Shown: positions 1-15,804 of the stretch, piece by piece
How the letters are laid out: every line of letters starts with the position of its first letter
How positions within the stretch are numbered: the stretch's first letter is position 1
NCBI GenBank assembly: GCA_963921425.1
Contig: OY992832.1
Span: 32,879,475-32,943,474, forward strand
Direction of reading: 5' to 3'
Source of the DNA: Dryas octopetala
Lineage: Eukaryota; Streptophyta; Magnoliopsida; Rosales; Rosaceae
DNA: 64,000 nucleotides
Position numbers and translations under genes: made by a program
The notes under the pieces: model-generated
What the model saw: only the letters and a program-made list of their open reading frames with translations
Told to the model about the DNA's origin: nothing
The model's database searches: none

Positions 1-204
1 TTTTATTTGGTTTTTCCAATGCCCCTTAACGATAAATTAATTTTTTAATTTGATAACTAATTTAAATAAGGTTGATTATATATCTCAAGGGATGAACGAG
101 GGTGAAGATTCTACTTTGTAGTTGTACACATCTAAATATTCTACTGTGTAAACTTTGTGAACCCTTGTAACATCCACTACCTTTTATGTTTTATGTCCAT
201 GCAG

Positions 205-1263
205 TTATTGACAATTATATCAACCATTGATGATTTGAACTACCCGGAGAAGACAAATACATACTACATCGTAAATGCCCCATACATATTCTCAGCTTGT
301 TGGAAGGTTAGTCTTCACATTGTTGATCTTTGTGATATCATGTAATCTTCTGCCTCCTGTTTAACTGAGTTCATCCTCACTTTGTTTTTTGCGTGAGCAT
401 TGTTGATCTTAAGCCATAGAGAGTGCTCATATTCTTCGTAAAAATTTGACATATCAATTTAGATGTCTTTTTGGAATAGAAGTGTTGTAATTCTTGTTCT
501 GTTAGCAGGTTGTCAAGCCCCTTTTGCAGGAGAGGACAAGAAAAAAAGTACAGGTGTTGTCTGGCTGTGGGAGGGATGAGCTGTTGAAGGTAAGATGTTT
601 TCCCTGTAATGCTTAAAGTATTGAGGATTTTAATGTTTATGAATTCTTGTCATATTAATTAAAACGTCTTTCTAATAGTTGATTCTGATATCCTTAATTT
701 TTTCTTGGGCATAAACTACTTCCTCTCTCTCCTCTCTCATGAAACATTATGTTTTCAAAATTTCTCTTTATAGCAACTCTCACACCTTATTGCTTATGCT
801 CGACACCAAGGGATGTCCATGATTGAGCACCTATTCCTCTTCTGAAATTCAATTTCTAGTTTAAACTGGATGGAAGGCAAAAACATGCAATAGACATATT
901 GGTTATAGAGCCCAATTTTGTTTCTCGTATTCAAACGGACTAATCTTGTTGGGTTTGATGTTTGTGTAGATAATGGATTATGCATCTCTTCCACATTTCT
1001 GTAAAAGAGAAGGTTCTGGATCCTCTCGACATTCACAGAATGGAGCTGACAATTGCTTCTCCTTGGACCACCACTTTCATCAACAGCTCTACAACTACAC
1101 CAAGCAGCAATCTTTGATGAATGAACCCCTTGAACTGATCAAGCAGGGTTCTTTTCATGTGTCTCTACCTGAGCCAGCTGCAGAAGGAACAGAAATCGCT
1201 AAAACAATAGAATCTGAATTCAACAAGTTTGGTAATGGGAATGGGCTACCTGACTCTCGATAG
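205..1263 (+). CDS. SEC14/CRAL-TRIO phosphatidylinositol-transfer-like protein, 3' exons only
   Basis: Three exons in phase 0 (205-306, 509-589, 970-1263, TAG stop) encode the last 158 residues; the 5' part lies outside the window. All three splice boundaries are AG/GT. The exons give the end of a CRAL-TRIO lipid-binding domain (a stretch with STIDDLNYPEKT, YIVNAPYIFSACWK, then VVKPLLQERT and KVQVLSGCGRDELLK). A hydrophilic tail of about 80 residues follows, with FSLDHHFHQQLYNY and KQGSFHV. Proteins of this family bind phosphatidylinositol or related lipids in a closed pocket and present or move them between membranes. The tail resembles the short plant SEC14-like proteins of about 325 residues, without a GOLD or nodulin domain. 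The gene converges on the WEB gene. The family call is firm; the exact paralogue is not. Confidence 0.9.
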
Positions 1264-2053
1264 CCTCAAAATCAATGGTGACTGAAACAGTGGAGCTTGG
1301 TACCTTGCAGACTTGCAGTGATGAATCTTACTCCTCTATTCTTGGTCTAAAGCTGTGCTAGACAAGGGATCTTGTTTCGCTGGCCTTACAGTAGCAGTCA
1401 TACAATATAATTGGTTGTAATGGTTGTTGCTCACATTATGTCTACGTGAACTCCAGAAGGGAAAGCTAATACAGTGTATGTAATTTGACATGTAGCTGGA
1501 TAATCAGTTCAGACCTGTGCCCAGCCTGATATGCGTTGTAGACTGTAGTGCAGCTGAAAAATGTCACTTTTAGTTGCACAGTTCTAAATTATAGAGTAAT
1601 TGCACAGATTAACCTGTTTTCACCTCTAACAATTTCATACTTTTTCTTAGCTGACAATTTAGCTTTGAAACACTGTTGATGATCTGATTATAATATGAAG
1701 TTCTGAGAGATTTTTATTGTTTAGGCTGGTTTGCAATTCTGCCCCCTGTTTAGGCTGGTTTGCAAGTCAACCTCCTCCCCCTATTTCTGCTTGCGGATTA
1801 GAGTCTCATCAGATCTGTCTCATGTAGTGATGTGCCTAACTATCAATTGATGAGAAGCTGCATGCTAACTTATTAAATTTTGCTCCAAGGAACAAATAAA
1901 AGCAGAAAGTATTCATTGTAGCTCTTGAGATGAGAAAACAAGCCATTTTACATGTTTTCTAATTCTGAACCACTGACACTTTGAGCAAATAAGTTTTGTT
2001 GAGTACACAAAAAAATGGGGGATGGCATTCTGATCTACTCTTGAAGTCGAATC
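1264..2053. other. Convergent 3' intergenic region
   Basis: This 790-bp stretch lies between the stop codons of two genes that converge. It should hold both 3' UTRs. A short direct repeat (CCTGTTTAGGCTGGTTTGCA type) occurs at about 1720-1765. I see no coding or RNA gene in it. Confidence 0.6.
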
Positions 2054-3908
2054 CTAGAACTGCACGGGGAATGACCCTGACGACCCGCCTCCCACTGTTT
2101 CTTCTTCTTGACGCCGCTTGCGAAGTTCACCCTCAACCGCAGATTTTGCGGACTCTGCCATCTCTGCTTTGCTCAAAGCCATGTCTGTTGCAGTCTTGAT
2201 TTCCTCTATGGCTATTAAATTGGCCTCCAATTTTTTTTCTGCTTCATTTTTTTGTACATTGATTGCTTCTACCTGGGCCATGCTATCTGCCTCTTTCTTC
2301 TCAGCCAATTTTTCACATTCCTCCACTTTCCTTGTCAAAGATTCAAACGCCTCCGTTGATATTTTGATCTTCCCACTGCTCTCATAATTCGAAGGACTTC
2401 CTGTTTCCTGTCTACCTGAGAACACATTCAGGTCATCAAGGACTCTTTTTTCAGCTTCTTTTGCATCTTTAGCTTCTTCCAAGGCGAGTTTTAGTTTCTT
2501 CTCTGCTTCGTCTGCTGCAATTCGGCTATTTTCAGCTTCTCGCTTCTGCTCCTCGGCAGTTTCCTTCATCCTTGCGGCTTCCAGTCTTTTGTTTTCAGTT
2601 TCTGACGATAGCTGCTGGAGTGTCAAACTATGATCTTGATCACTAGGCTTAATTTCTGGCTCCGTACGCTCTGCCTCTTCCTTGATTTTCTGTATCTCAT
2701 CATTCAGTTTAGCAGCAAGAGAATGCATTTCCATTTCCTTGTCCTGCAATTCAGTTTGCTCCGTCTTCACATCCTCCAATTCCAGCCTGAGGAAACTCAC
2801 CAAGCTCCGAAGAGAGCTTTCTTCATCAGCAACTTCCTGCAGCATCTTTGTGGCTTCATTGAGCTCCATGGTCACAATTCTCACGGAGTCCATTTCAGAC
2901 TCGTGGGCTTTTCTCATATCCTCTTGTAAAACTTCAATCTCCGCAGTTGTTTCCTGAAGCTCTGCCTCTAGACTTGCGGTGATATCAGCATCAACTTGTT
3001 CCTTCAAAGATAGCAACTTTTCTTCTGCTTCATTCTTGGCAGTTGTGTAAGATCGTAGGCCAGCCTCCTTTTCGGCCATAGCGTCTGCCTGCTCTTGTTG
3101 GGCTTGTTGGGAGGCAAGTTTTAGCTGATCAATTGATCCTTGCATGGCTGCAATTTCCTTTGACAGCTCATTAACCCTATCGGAGTTAACTTTTGCGGCA
3201 CGTTGAGCTTCTGCTGCCTGTTGGAAGGCAGCCAGCTTGGTTTCCAAGGCAGCATCAAAGTCTTGGCGGATTTTGGTAAGCTCTTGCTTTGCAGCATCAA
3301 GTTGGGTAACAATGGCTGTGTACTCCTTTCTTGCATGGTCCAATTCCTGCCTCCAAGTACCAACTTCAATGGTTTCTTTGGATTTGAACTCTTGCAGTTT
3401 CTTAGCGCGATTCTTGACTTCTTCTGCATCTTTCATTGCGGATTGTTTGGAATCGGTTACAGCTTTGAGCTTGGTATTGAGATCCTCCAGTGTTCTCTTG
3501 GACTTGTCAAGCTCAGAAAGTGCTCGAGCTTTCGTAGTTTGGGCACTTTCTAGTTGTTGCATAATCTTGTTGAGTTCTTTCTGGGTCAACAGAAGCTGAG
3601 TCTCCCTGTCCAGTGCATTGTTCTGAGAAATTGATAATATAAGTAAGTTAGCAATATATAGTAATTAAGATGATGGCATTATAATGATAATTGAATAATT
3701 AAGTAGGTACCTCTGGAGCAAGTTGTTTTTTCTTGGTGGGGGTGGAATTGGAAGGTTGTTTGTTTCGTCTAGAAATGGCTGCTACTGCACCAAACAAACT
3801 AACAGCAGCTTTGACAGATTGAAATGGTGCCCTGGTGTCCACCTCTCCCACCTCTGCCCTTGGAGAACCACCTGCCTTCTGCTGATCCTTTATGCGCACA
3901 TTCACCAT
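2054..3908 (-). CDS. WEB family (DUF827) long coiled-coil protein
   Basis: Two exons, 3908-3711 (198 nt) and 3622-2054 (1569 nt), give 588 residues. Donor GAG|GTACC and acceptor CTCAG|AAC are both canonical. The first exon carries the family's N-terminal signature, VEVGEIDTRAPFQSVK-like (here EVGEVDTRAPFQSVKAAVSL). The second opens with ETQLLLTQKELNKI and is then nearly all heptad-rich coiled coil, with a short Gly/Ser-rich tail. WEB1 of this family works with PMI2 in the blue-light chloroplast movement response and in keeping chloroplast-associated actin; other members have less clear roles. From memory, the closest group is the At1g12150 type. The ATG is chosen because it starts the conserved N-terminal block; the long second exon has no useful ATG near its 5' end. 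Confidence 0.93.
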
Positions 3909-3927
3909 TTTTATTTATTAATTTCTT

Positions 3928-4335
3928 CTGCAATTAACATGCATGTCATCACAGCAATTAGCATCATATACACCTACTGAATAAACAGATAACTAAAAAT
4001 AACATCATATCCCATCCATGTTCGAAATTTATGTTGGCTTAGACTTGACATTTAACAACCTCACAAAAACTCAGTTGATCCCCAAGGTCAAAGTGGCCGG
4101 ATGTCAACAAACAAATGTATATTGGCATACAGAAACATTCACTTTAAAAAGGATGAAATAGACAACAGTGACATTAATCTTCAAAAAATTAAGTATAATC
4201 ACAAAAACATATACCAAAATCCATTAATAATTTCGCAAATAGAAATTGTTAGTGAAAATATATATTGAAAACGTGAAGGCACATTATCAAAAGAAATAAA
4301 AAAAATATATATGAAAAAAAGGTGAAGGCACGTAC
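3928..4335 (-). other. Probable 5'-UTR intron of the WEB gene
   Basis: On the minus strand a donor AAAG|GTACG (exon ends at 4336) and an acceptor TTGCAG|AAG (exon resumes at 3927) bracket an AT-rich 408-bp segment. It ends 18 bases before the ATG. This suggests a leader intron, with an upstream leader exon somewhere in 4336-4740. Transcript evidence is needed. Confidence 0.55.
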
Positions 4336-4336
4336 C

Positions 4337-5214
4337 TTTAGTAAAGAATAAAGATGAATATAATCAATATATTAGCATGGCCCCACCAATTCCCAAAATT
4401 AAATTACGAATCAGAGGTGAAGAAGATCGAATAGGTACGTGTATGAGAAACCAATTCACACAAGGATCAAGATTCAAATGGGTTAGCTTCGATCCGATCA
4501 AAGCTAGCTTACAATTGCCTGCCAAACCCAGAAATTAAATTTTTTTCGAACAGATGATTAATCTCAAATATGAAAGAACCTAATTAAAAAAGAAAAAAAA
4601 AACAGAAATGGAAATGTGTTTCCGATCGAATTGGTAGAATTGATTTCTTTGTTGGGGTTGTATGAAGCCAAAACATGAGGTTGATTCAAGTTTGTGCCTT
4701 GTACAAATGAGTCCTGCTATTTTAGCGGGAAAGATAAGAGAAGTATGCGGTCCTTAACGGTAATTGTGAACCGCTGAGAATTATGGAAAAGACAGCTAGA
4801 ATTGGGCTCTATGAGCCTCCATCCCAAAATCAAATGTCCACTCACACGGAGGGCACATGTGGAACCATCACAAGCCATCCAAAAACTGAGGAAATACTTG
4901 ACCGTTGACCACTACGCCACGCGCACTCTGCATGCTTTCCTATTTATTTTCTACCCTTGGCAACTACAAATATCGTGAAATAATTCTGTCTGTCTTTTTT
5001 TTTCTAAAGAATATGGTAAACCTTTCTTAATTTTTCAGTTGAAGCCATGTTGATGCTTTTGCTTCGTTGGGCTATGTTGATGCCAAAAACTGAATTAGAT
5101 GTTCTTTGGATCAACGTAATTAAAGAGATGAATTAGATGTTCTTAGTCTCCTTTGAGCTTGTGATGGTCAAGCTTACTATATATATATCCCCTTGCTTAC
5201 TATCTCCTTGCTTG
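4337..5214. other. WEB upstream region
   Basis: This should contain the leader exon and promoter of the minus-strand WEB gene. It is AT-rich. I could not place a TATA box with confidence, and I see no coding region. Confidence 0.4.
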
Positions 5215-5935
5215 TGAAGATCGATCACCCGGCAGGACACTCAAAGATGATCGATCACCGGAAAAGGTACTGGTGTAGTACCAGCCTACGAATCTCCGAT
5301 GGTGAAGTCAGTTGGTTCTTAGCAATATTTTGACAAAGGTTTTGTGTGTACAATTCTAGCTTTAGTCCTTGTTTATGGTTACTTAGTCCCTTATTTATAG
5401 GTTCCAAATAGGTTCTAAGATATTTTACCTGCATGGAGATGTGGGGTGGAGATGGATCCAAGTCCTCTTTCGTGAATAGTGATGGATGCACATAACTATG
5501 ATAGAAATATTAATTGCAAGCTAGATGCTTTGATACATGCTTTCGGTCAAGTCCTAACCCAAAGCATGCATCAAGTATTTAATTAATATATGGAGAAGTG
5601 GGAGAAAGTCCCATCTGGCTTCAGAATATAAAAACAGTTCATGAATGTTTAATTACCAAGTATTTTAATATCTTTAAGATGTATTAATATATGAGCTTAC
5701 TTGAGGGCGGTGACTCTTTAGCATATTTCCCCTATCTTTATATATTAGGTGCCAACCCGAGGTGACAATCGAGGGAAATCTTGCAGTTGGTCCAGTGAGT
5801 GCGGATAACGGAGATCGGGCTTGGCAGTCCTCGAGATCTAGTGTCAATCACAGAGGACATGGTGGTGTGGTCGCCGACCCGAGGTGGATACTTGTGAACG
5901 CGACCTACCAACACTTGGGATAGAAACATGAGAGA
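5215..5935. other. Unassigned, possibly LTR-derived sequence
   Basis: The stretch holds phrases often seen in plant LTRs: a dyad GTACTGGTGTAGTACCAGCC near 5267, TATTTATAG near 5391, and a GC-richer block at 5755-5910. No terminal repeats, primer-binding site or coding motif were found. The small open frames here have no recognisable domain. Confidence 0.25.
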
Positions 5936-6229
5936 CTTTTATTCAGATTCTTTAATTTTACATTATACACACTAAAGCCTTATGATTTTTAGAATTCTAA
6001 ATAAAGTCCAATTATATTATAAATATTTCACGTTACATATATAATATTGGTTTATTAGTTTTAATTTTTTTTTTTTCACGTATATTAGGCGTCGAGCACT
6101 CACCGGCCATTGTCAAGTGTTCGGTAGTGCATTTTTGTTTCTTCATCGAGCCCTTGATATTAGTTTATCGGTTTTATATTAGGTTTTAACTTTAAAATTT
6201 TGAACTTTGTTTAAGCCTAAAATTGCATT

Positions 6230-6960
6230 TTTGGTAGATGGGCCAAGATTTTATGGAGAATTGGGCCATTGCAAGGTCGGCTCAATAAATTGTAGAAACA
6301 GCCAAGATAGAATGAACTAATAAAGGAGATGGGCTGAAGACGAGATAAAAGTCCAAGTTAAGAAGCAACATAAGGCAACACAAAGCGAGCCTAGTCGTGA
6401 GGATTAGGTAAAAAGAAGACAAATCCCGTTAGAGCAAGGAACCGAGGAATCCTTAGAAGATCAAGAGTCATAACCATTTAACATTCTTGCCAGTTACAAC
6501 TCCTTGAAAGAATCGTGACTCTTGGGATCAAAGGCACCCATTAGAGTTTTACCACTATAAATAGAGGCCTTGAGTCACCAAGAACACAATTTTGACCGGC
6601 CCCCAGTTCTTCACAAGAGTTTTGATCCTAAGTTCTTTTAGTTTTCTTTTCAATTTTTAGGTGTTCTTGAGAAAATCTTATGGTTTCTCTCAAGAACTTA
6701 GGATCAAAACTTTTGTGTTCTTCGGTTTTTATTGTCATTGTTAATGAGTATGGTAGTTTAATCCGCATATTGGTTAATCTAGATAATCTAGATTCAATTT
6801 CTTGTTATGTACTTTAAGCATAAGTAGGTTTATTGTTTTCTTAGATTATATAGTGTTATATTATGCGATATATAGTTCATACTTGTATTATTACAATTAA
6901 TTTCGAAGACAGTTTGTGTTTTGATTTCGTTTTTACAATTAATTGCTATTTGTTAAATTT
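6230..6960 (+). other. LTR-like transcribed region with TATA box and hairpin
   Basis: A TATAAATAGAGG box at about 6557 is followed at 6612-6717 by a 26-bp inverted repeat. The box plus leader layout resembles the U3/R region of a plant LTR. I did not find the partner LTR, a PBS or a coding region, so it may be a solo or decayed LTR. Confidence 0.35.
6612..6717 (+). repeat. 26-bp inverted repeat (hairpin), 54-nt loop
   Basis: Arm one is 6612-6637 and arm two is 6692-6717. They match at 25 of 26 positions, the exception being a G:U-compatible position. The arms contain TTTTGATCCTAAGTTCTT and its reverse complement. The hairpin would sit at the start of any transcript driven by the TATAAATA box about 50 bp upstream. 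Confidence 0.85.
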
Positions 6961-8924
6961 CAACTTTGCACCTATCACTCACCACATCACCATCACACCA
7001 ACCCCGGCCACACTACCCTAAGTCCTTGCAGCCAAGGTATCAAAACCCTTGTAACCGAGAGGTGTTCTTTCCTTGGTCCACGGTCGCCTGACCAAAAGTT
7101 AGTTTTGCTTAACCTATAACTTGTGCGCTCGGCCTTGCAGCCGTGTAAATGCGCCCAACGCATATTAGAAGGACATGGTTTCTTTGATTTGCGGCTTACC
7201 TGACACGTGGCTGTAGACATTTTGAGGCAAACAGACTCTCAGAGTTAAAACTTAATATACAGTCTCCACAAACATTATTCTACACCTAATGAGGGTATGA
7301 GGTGAACTAGTACCCTATATACTCAAAAAATAAAAAATTAATGACATATATTTCTTTGACATGGTAGTGGTCAAAAGGCTTTATTTAAAAAAAAAAAAAA
7401 AAAAAAACAAACTTATAAGGTTTCAGTCCAATGAAGAAATGTAAGGACTAAATCTAATTTTCTGTAAAAACATTGTGGCAAGTCTTTGGCTCGGGAATGA
7501 ATCACCAGTCCATCTTCAAGACCTCAAGTTCCACAGCACGATGACCAGTCAACACGTTGACAAGTCAAAGTGCCAAATAGGATTATGAGTCAGTGGACAT
7601 GGCATCCTGGCATTGGTTGGCCATAGTTGGTGGATTTATCCACAAACAGGCTACTTTCAAAATTTGTTTGAGATTGGAATTCACTCTCTCCCCTTGTTTG
7701 TGTTTTCGGCTTTCACTTTGGGTCTAATGGGTTTGAGTTGTTGTTGGGGATTTGTGTAGTCATATTTATTTTCTTAGCAAAAAAATATATATAAGGGATG
7801 GGCATTTCAAACTGGTACACTAATCGAGACAGGTGGATCCCACCTCTATAAGAGAAATAATCAATATATAGTTATATAATTTATTTCTTTCAAGGGCTTA
7901 AGAACTCAATAAAGTACTGAAAATAACGCAAGTTTGATTAATTTGTTACTCAGAATGACAGGGACAACTCATAACATAAAGATTAGAACATTTTCCACGT
8001 GTGCTAGGCGTGTTCATCAAAAGTTCTTAAACAGTTGATTGCTCAGCAACCACATCTGCATCTAGCTACAGTTGCCCATCAATTTTTTCTCTTTGTTTTA
8101 TACTTCAATCTTAATATTTGTGGGGTTATTTAGGACTTTTTATTGTATGTTTTAAGTTTGTTTTAGGGGATTTATTGGTTTAAGATTTATAGTTAGTGTT
8201 TTTAATTGAAAATGTGTATTGTAATTTGTTGCTACAATATTGTTGTACTTGCTTATGTAAATGTAGTTGTCGAGTGCTAGACGTTGCTTTTTCTCCTTGA
8301 ACGTAAGAATACAAGTGGGCATGGGTATTTTTTTGGATAATTAAATTAGTGATCTATTACTTATAGTTAAGTACCCATAATCTTATTCTATCTATATGTG
8401 GTGTACTGTGTACATGGACATTCCTAGTTGGTAGAACGATTAAAGGATGTGGACGTTTAAGAGAACAACCTCCAAACTGTTTGCGTTCGTTGACAACATC
8501 CTAAGCTATGGGCTTCACCAAATCAGCCTTCGTCAAAAGTGGCTGAGGATGATGTGTCACCAAGATATGAGCAAGATCGAGCTCATGGAATTTGGAGCTA
8601 TTTCACGAATGCTTACCATTTTAGCGACACTCGCATTGCTCAACATGTTCAGTCTTGTTGGGGAGCCACGAGGATGATTGTAGATGAGGTTTTCAACCCA
8701 TTTTCCCTGCAGACTGCTCTATGTGCTCTGTTGGTTTTCATGAACCTGCCCGTTAATGGAGGTCTCTTCCTATGAAAGGACAAGGGTCGCCTTGGTGGCT
8801 TGTTCAGTTGCCCTTGACTAGATTCCCATGACCGGGCCAAGATAAACATGCTAAATTGCTAATTGGTGAGTGACATTACTTGGAAATAATGGAACTCCAT
8901 ATCTGAAAGGGAGAGATGACCTTA
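6961..8924. other. Intergenic, no gene recognised
   Basis: The region is AT-rich with a poly-A run at 7387-7407. Short open frames (for example 8447-8775) overlap on both strands and have no recognisable domain. It probably contains transposon debris. A sequence near 8860-8920 appears to continue at 10661, on the far side of the inserted Harbinger element. Confidence 0.4.
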
Positions 8925-10657
8925 GAGCATGTGCAATGCAAGGTCGATCAATAGGGGAGGTCAGTTCATATATTGATATTGTGGAAGAAAAATGTTTGCA
9001 ATGAGAGGTCAATAATTGACTATTGAAGTGACTATCAATAGCCCAAGTATACTTTCCTACTATCAGCCATCCAATCACCACTCTCTCCTACTTTCCTGTA
9101 CGTTCTGCTGCTGGAAATTCAATACTTGTTCTACCTACTCTCGTTTTGGTTTGATACCAACAGTCTGAATTTTGACCGTTGGTGCTAATCTTTTTTTTTT
9201 TTTTTTTTTTTTTTCACTTTAACATTTTTACAAATTATATATATATGTGCACTCTCTCATGTTATTTTTACAACATTTTATCCCCTACATTTGTGTATTA
9301 CACTATTACCCCTCTTGAGCTTATTGTAGTGTTCATTTCTTGCTCCACAAATAATGTATTTTTTTTTGTTCGCATCAAAGATGAGAAAACAAGGGCCACA
9401 TTTTTCCAATGATAAAGATGTAGCCCTATGTCGTGCTTTTGTTCATATCTCCGAAGATCCGATCATTGGTGCGGATCAAACTCGAAAAGTATTTTGGATA
9501 CGAGTACATTAAAAGTATGTTGAGCTTACTGGTGAGGTGTTAGGCGAAAGTACAACCAAGAGTGTCAAGTGCAAATGACATTGAATCAAGAAGATAGTCA
9601 TGTATTATCATTCTTGTCTTAAGCAAGTCGACAACCGTAGGCAAAGTGAGCTCTCCAAGGTCGATCGGGTAAGGTTATTAATGTTTTATTATTATTTTTG
9701 TCTGAATTAATGTTTTATTATTAATAATTATAAAATATATATTTTATCATTATAATTTATAATATTAATGTTTTAATCTTATCAATTATATTTGAAGGTC
9801 CGAAACAATAATTTTGTTCAAAGAAAAAGAGCCAGCAGGATTTACAAACGATTATTGTTATGAGGTTTTAAAAGATTTCCTCTTTGTGGGTATCACTGAT
9901 TTGCAATCTATCGAACTCACCGATCTTGAGCCACAATCACAACCAATGGAGAACGTCGATCTTGATTGCGACACCAATCCGATTGAAGCTTCTCTTTTCC
10001 AAAGTAAATTCAAAAGGCAAATTGGAAGAAAATCATCCAAACAAGCACGCAAGAAGATGGCCCAAGATGACATCGTCAAACAACGCTAGTGAGGTGTTAG
10101 AGACAATGTCTCAACAAACAGTGAGGTTGGCTAACGCATGTGAAGATTATAATAAGATTGCAAAGTACTATGAAGATATAAAAATAATGCAAATAGATAT
10201 CTCTCACTTAGATGAATTTTCAAAGGCATTTTTTATGAGTAAAACATGAGATTGCGGCTCAATACTCATCGAGATCATCCGGACCAAACACATCAAGTTC
10301 AAATTCGGACGCCTATTATCCTACGATGTCCCCCGCCGATCCGTGGGAGTAATTATGTTTATTTTAATATGAATTAAGATTTTTTATTAAATTTGGGTAT
10401 TAATTTAAATTATTAAAAAATATTAAATATTAGGCTTATTTTAAAGATCTCATTGAGATAATAATTTTTTAGATAAATAAACTTAAAAATTTTAATTTGT
10501 AAGAGAATATACGAAAATATTAAAAAATATATAACTATTGACTTGAACCATTGTAAATAAAGTAGCTTAAGTTAAGTCAATAATTAACAAAATTCAAAAA
10601 TGCGGGTCAATAAACTTGTATTGACATGCAAATCGACATTTTGCATTGCACATGCTC
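8925..10657. mobile_element. Harbinger-type element with only a Myb/SANT-like ORF remnant
   Basis: The ends are inverted repeats: GAGCATGTGCAATGCA at 8925 and its complement TGCATTGCACATGCTC type at the right end. TTA flanks both sides (8922-8924 and 10658-10660), the 3-bp target duplication typical of PIF/Harbinger elements. The interior retains the decayed second ORF (Myb/SANT-like partner). No transposase reading frame is recognisable, so the element is non-autonomous in its present form. Confidence 0.85.
9411..10249 (+). pseudogene. Decayed Myb/SANT-like, NAM-associated C-terminal protein of a Harbinger element
   Basis: The first block (from 9411) reads as a Myb/SANT-like DNA-binding segment with DVALCRAFVHISED and QTRKVFWIRV, and has internal stops. 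A possible intron follows. A second block (about 9814-10089) contains KEKEPAGFTNDYCYEVLKDF and QIGRKSSKQARKK. The frame then shifts to one encoding VRLANACEDYNKIAKYYEDI and ends at 10249. Plant genes of this type (often annotated GST-T3-like or NAM-associated) are usually the accessory DNA-binding ORF of PIF/Harbinger transposons. Stops and a frame change mean it is not functional. Confidence 0.7.
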
Positions 10658-10822
10658 TTACAATATTGGTAGGAATCATTGACTCTAAATGGAAAAGGAG
10701 TCAATACCAACTTCCCCAAACGAGTGAGATTGCTGAAAAAAGAGGAGTGTGATTCCTCATTTTGGAGTGGCTCTACTTACTTTTGGATTTCCCATGTAAG
10801 TAAACACAAGATTTAAATAGAA

Positions 10823-10864
10823 TGGGAATGACATTCCATGCTAATGGGAATGACATTCCATGCT
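10823..10864. repeat. Tandem duplication within an old transposon end
   Basis: The phrase AATGGGAATGACATTCCATG occurs twice in a row, ending in CTAGTAAACGTGACC. This ending resembles the right end of a decayed plant MITE. No left partner was identified with confidence. Confidence 0.5.
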
Positions 10865-10869
10865 AGTAA

Positions 10870-12295
10870 ACGTGACCTATGTGTTTGTGTTGGTGCCTAA
10901 ATCCAGCTGGACAGTCAATGTTGTTTGTTGCCATAATGTCTGGCTCCCTACGATGCATGTGTTCATTGGTTCAGAATAGAATAGAAGAACATCTTTTACT
11001 TTAAGATCTATATCCAAGGAAGCCGTTATCATATTATTTCCAGCAGCCGATGCTCACTACTTTCTACATTTCCAATATGCCTGCAAATTATTCTTTCCGA
11101 AATAATCTGCTTAGCCCTAGTTTGGGTGCAAAAGACTCATCACAACGCCAGATTTTTAACAAAATCACGGCACATGGTTTTCATCCGTACTACTAGATAT
11201 CAGTTCGTAGAGTGAAGTGAAAAGACCCCAATCTCACATAAACAAATTTGGGGGGGTGGGGGGGGGGGGGGGGGGGATAACACTGAAAACATGACAAGAT
11301 GAACATAAAGTAGAGCTTATACTTTCTTAATAACATCTGATACAGACCTTTATATTAAGGAAGAAAGCTGAAAAAACAAAGGAAAAATTGCACAGCATTC
11401 TGATGATGCCACACAAAAAATATCATAACTTAGAAGGTCGTACCCTTGCGATTGGCCTGCAAGATACAAAGTTCTTTAATGACTAATTGAAACTTCTTAG
11501 AAATTCAGAGGCAAAGATCAAAATTAAAAGAACACTGGCGAAGGGACAATAAATTCAGATCAAAATGGGATAAATATGAACAAACATCAGTAATAGCAGA
11601 TGAGAAATTAAAACCCAATCCAACTGATTTAGTAGGAATGACGATATATTATATAGCACATGGGTGGCTGACCAAACCTAGGGACATGCACTCCGTAATT
11701 GATTCTACAATTTCATTGTTGCCTAGATTGACTTGCAGGGTATGGCCTAGGTTTCCACAATCTGCAACCACAGAGCTTTAAACCAGGAGTCTATGAGGTG
11801 GGGCCTATCTTCCAGGAAGAGATTTTTAAAATTTATGAGCCATTCTACCTATTCTTATTTAACAATCAAAGCCCCTTACACGATCAGATACTCATCTGCT
11901 CTATCCTCATTATAATGTATTGTGAACTGTCTTTATTTCCCTACTATGTGGTCATCTGCAATTTTTCAGTAGGAGAAAGTTCAACCGAGCAAGTATGCTC
12001 AATTAAAATTAACTTAAAAAAAGAGATGCTTAACAATTGATTATAGGTGAATCATATGCTAGATGATAGCATGGCTTAATTTGAAAGATCAACAAGGCCA
12101 AAAAAAAAAAGAAAGCAGTTGGCAAATGCCCCTACTTTCTTCTGATGTCAAAATTGCAAAAAGTCTGAAGATTTTCCATAAGAGAAAACCTCAAACATAA
12201 GGCCCTAGTAGGCAGTAGCATGTAGCAACATAACAGTAGTACACAATTATGAAACATATTGAATCGCGGATATGCCTTACCAAATGTAAAAAATC
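10870..12295. other. 3' flank of the thiolase gene
   Basis: The segment just left of 12296 should hold the thiolase 3' UTR. A G-rich run at 11251-11277, almost pure G, interrupts otherwise AT-rich sequence. No coding region is recognised. Confidence 0.5.

Positions 12296-15804
<3,509 letters not shown>

Noticed and set aside
2118-3599. Plus-strand open frames opposite the WEB gene
   Set aside because: Shadows of the long minus-strand coiled-coil exon, whose repetitive codons leave the other strand open.
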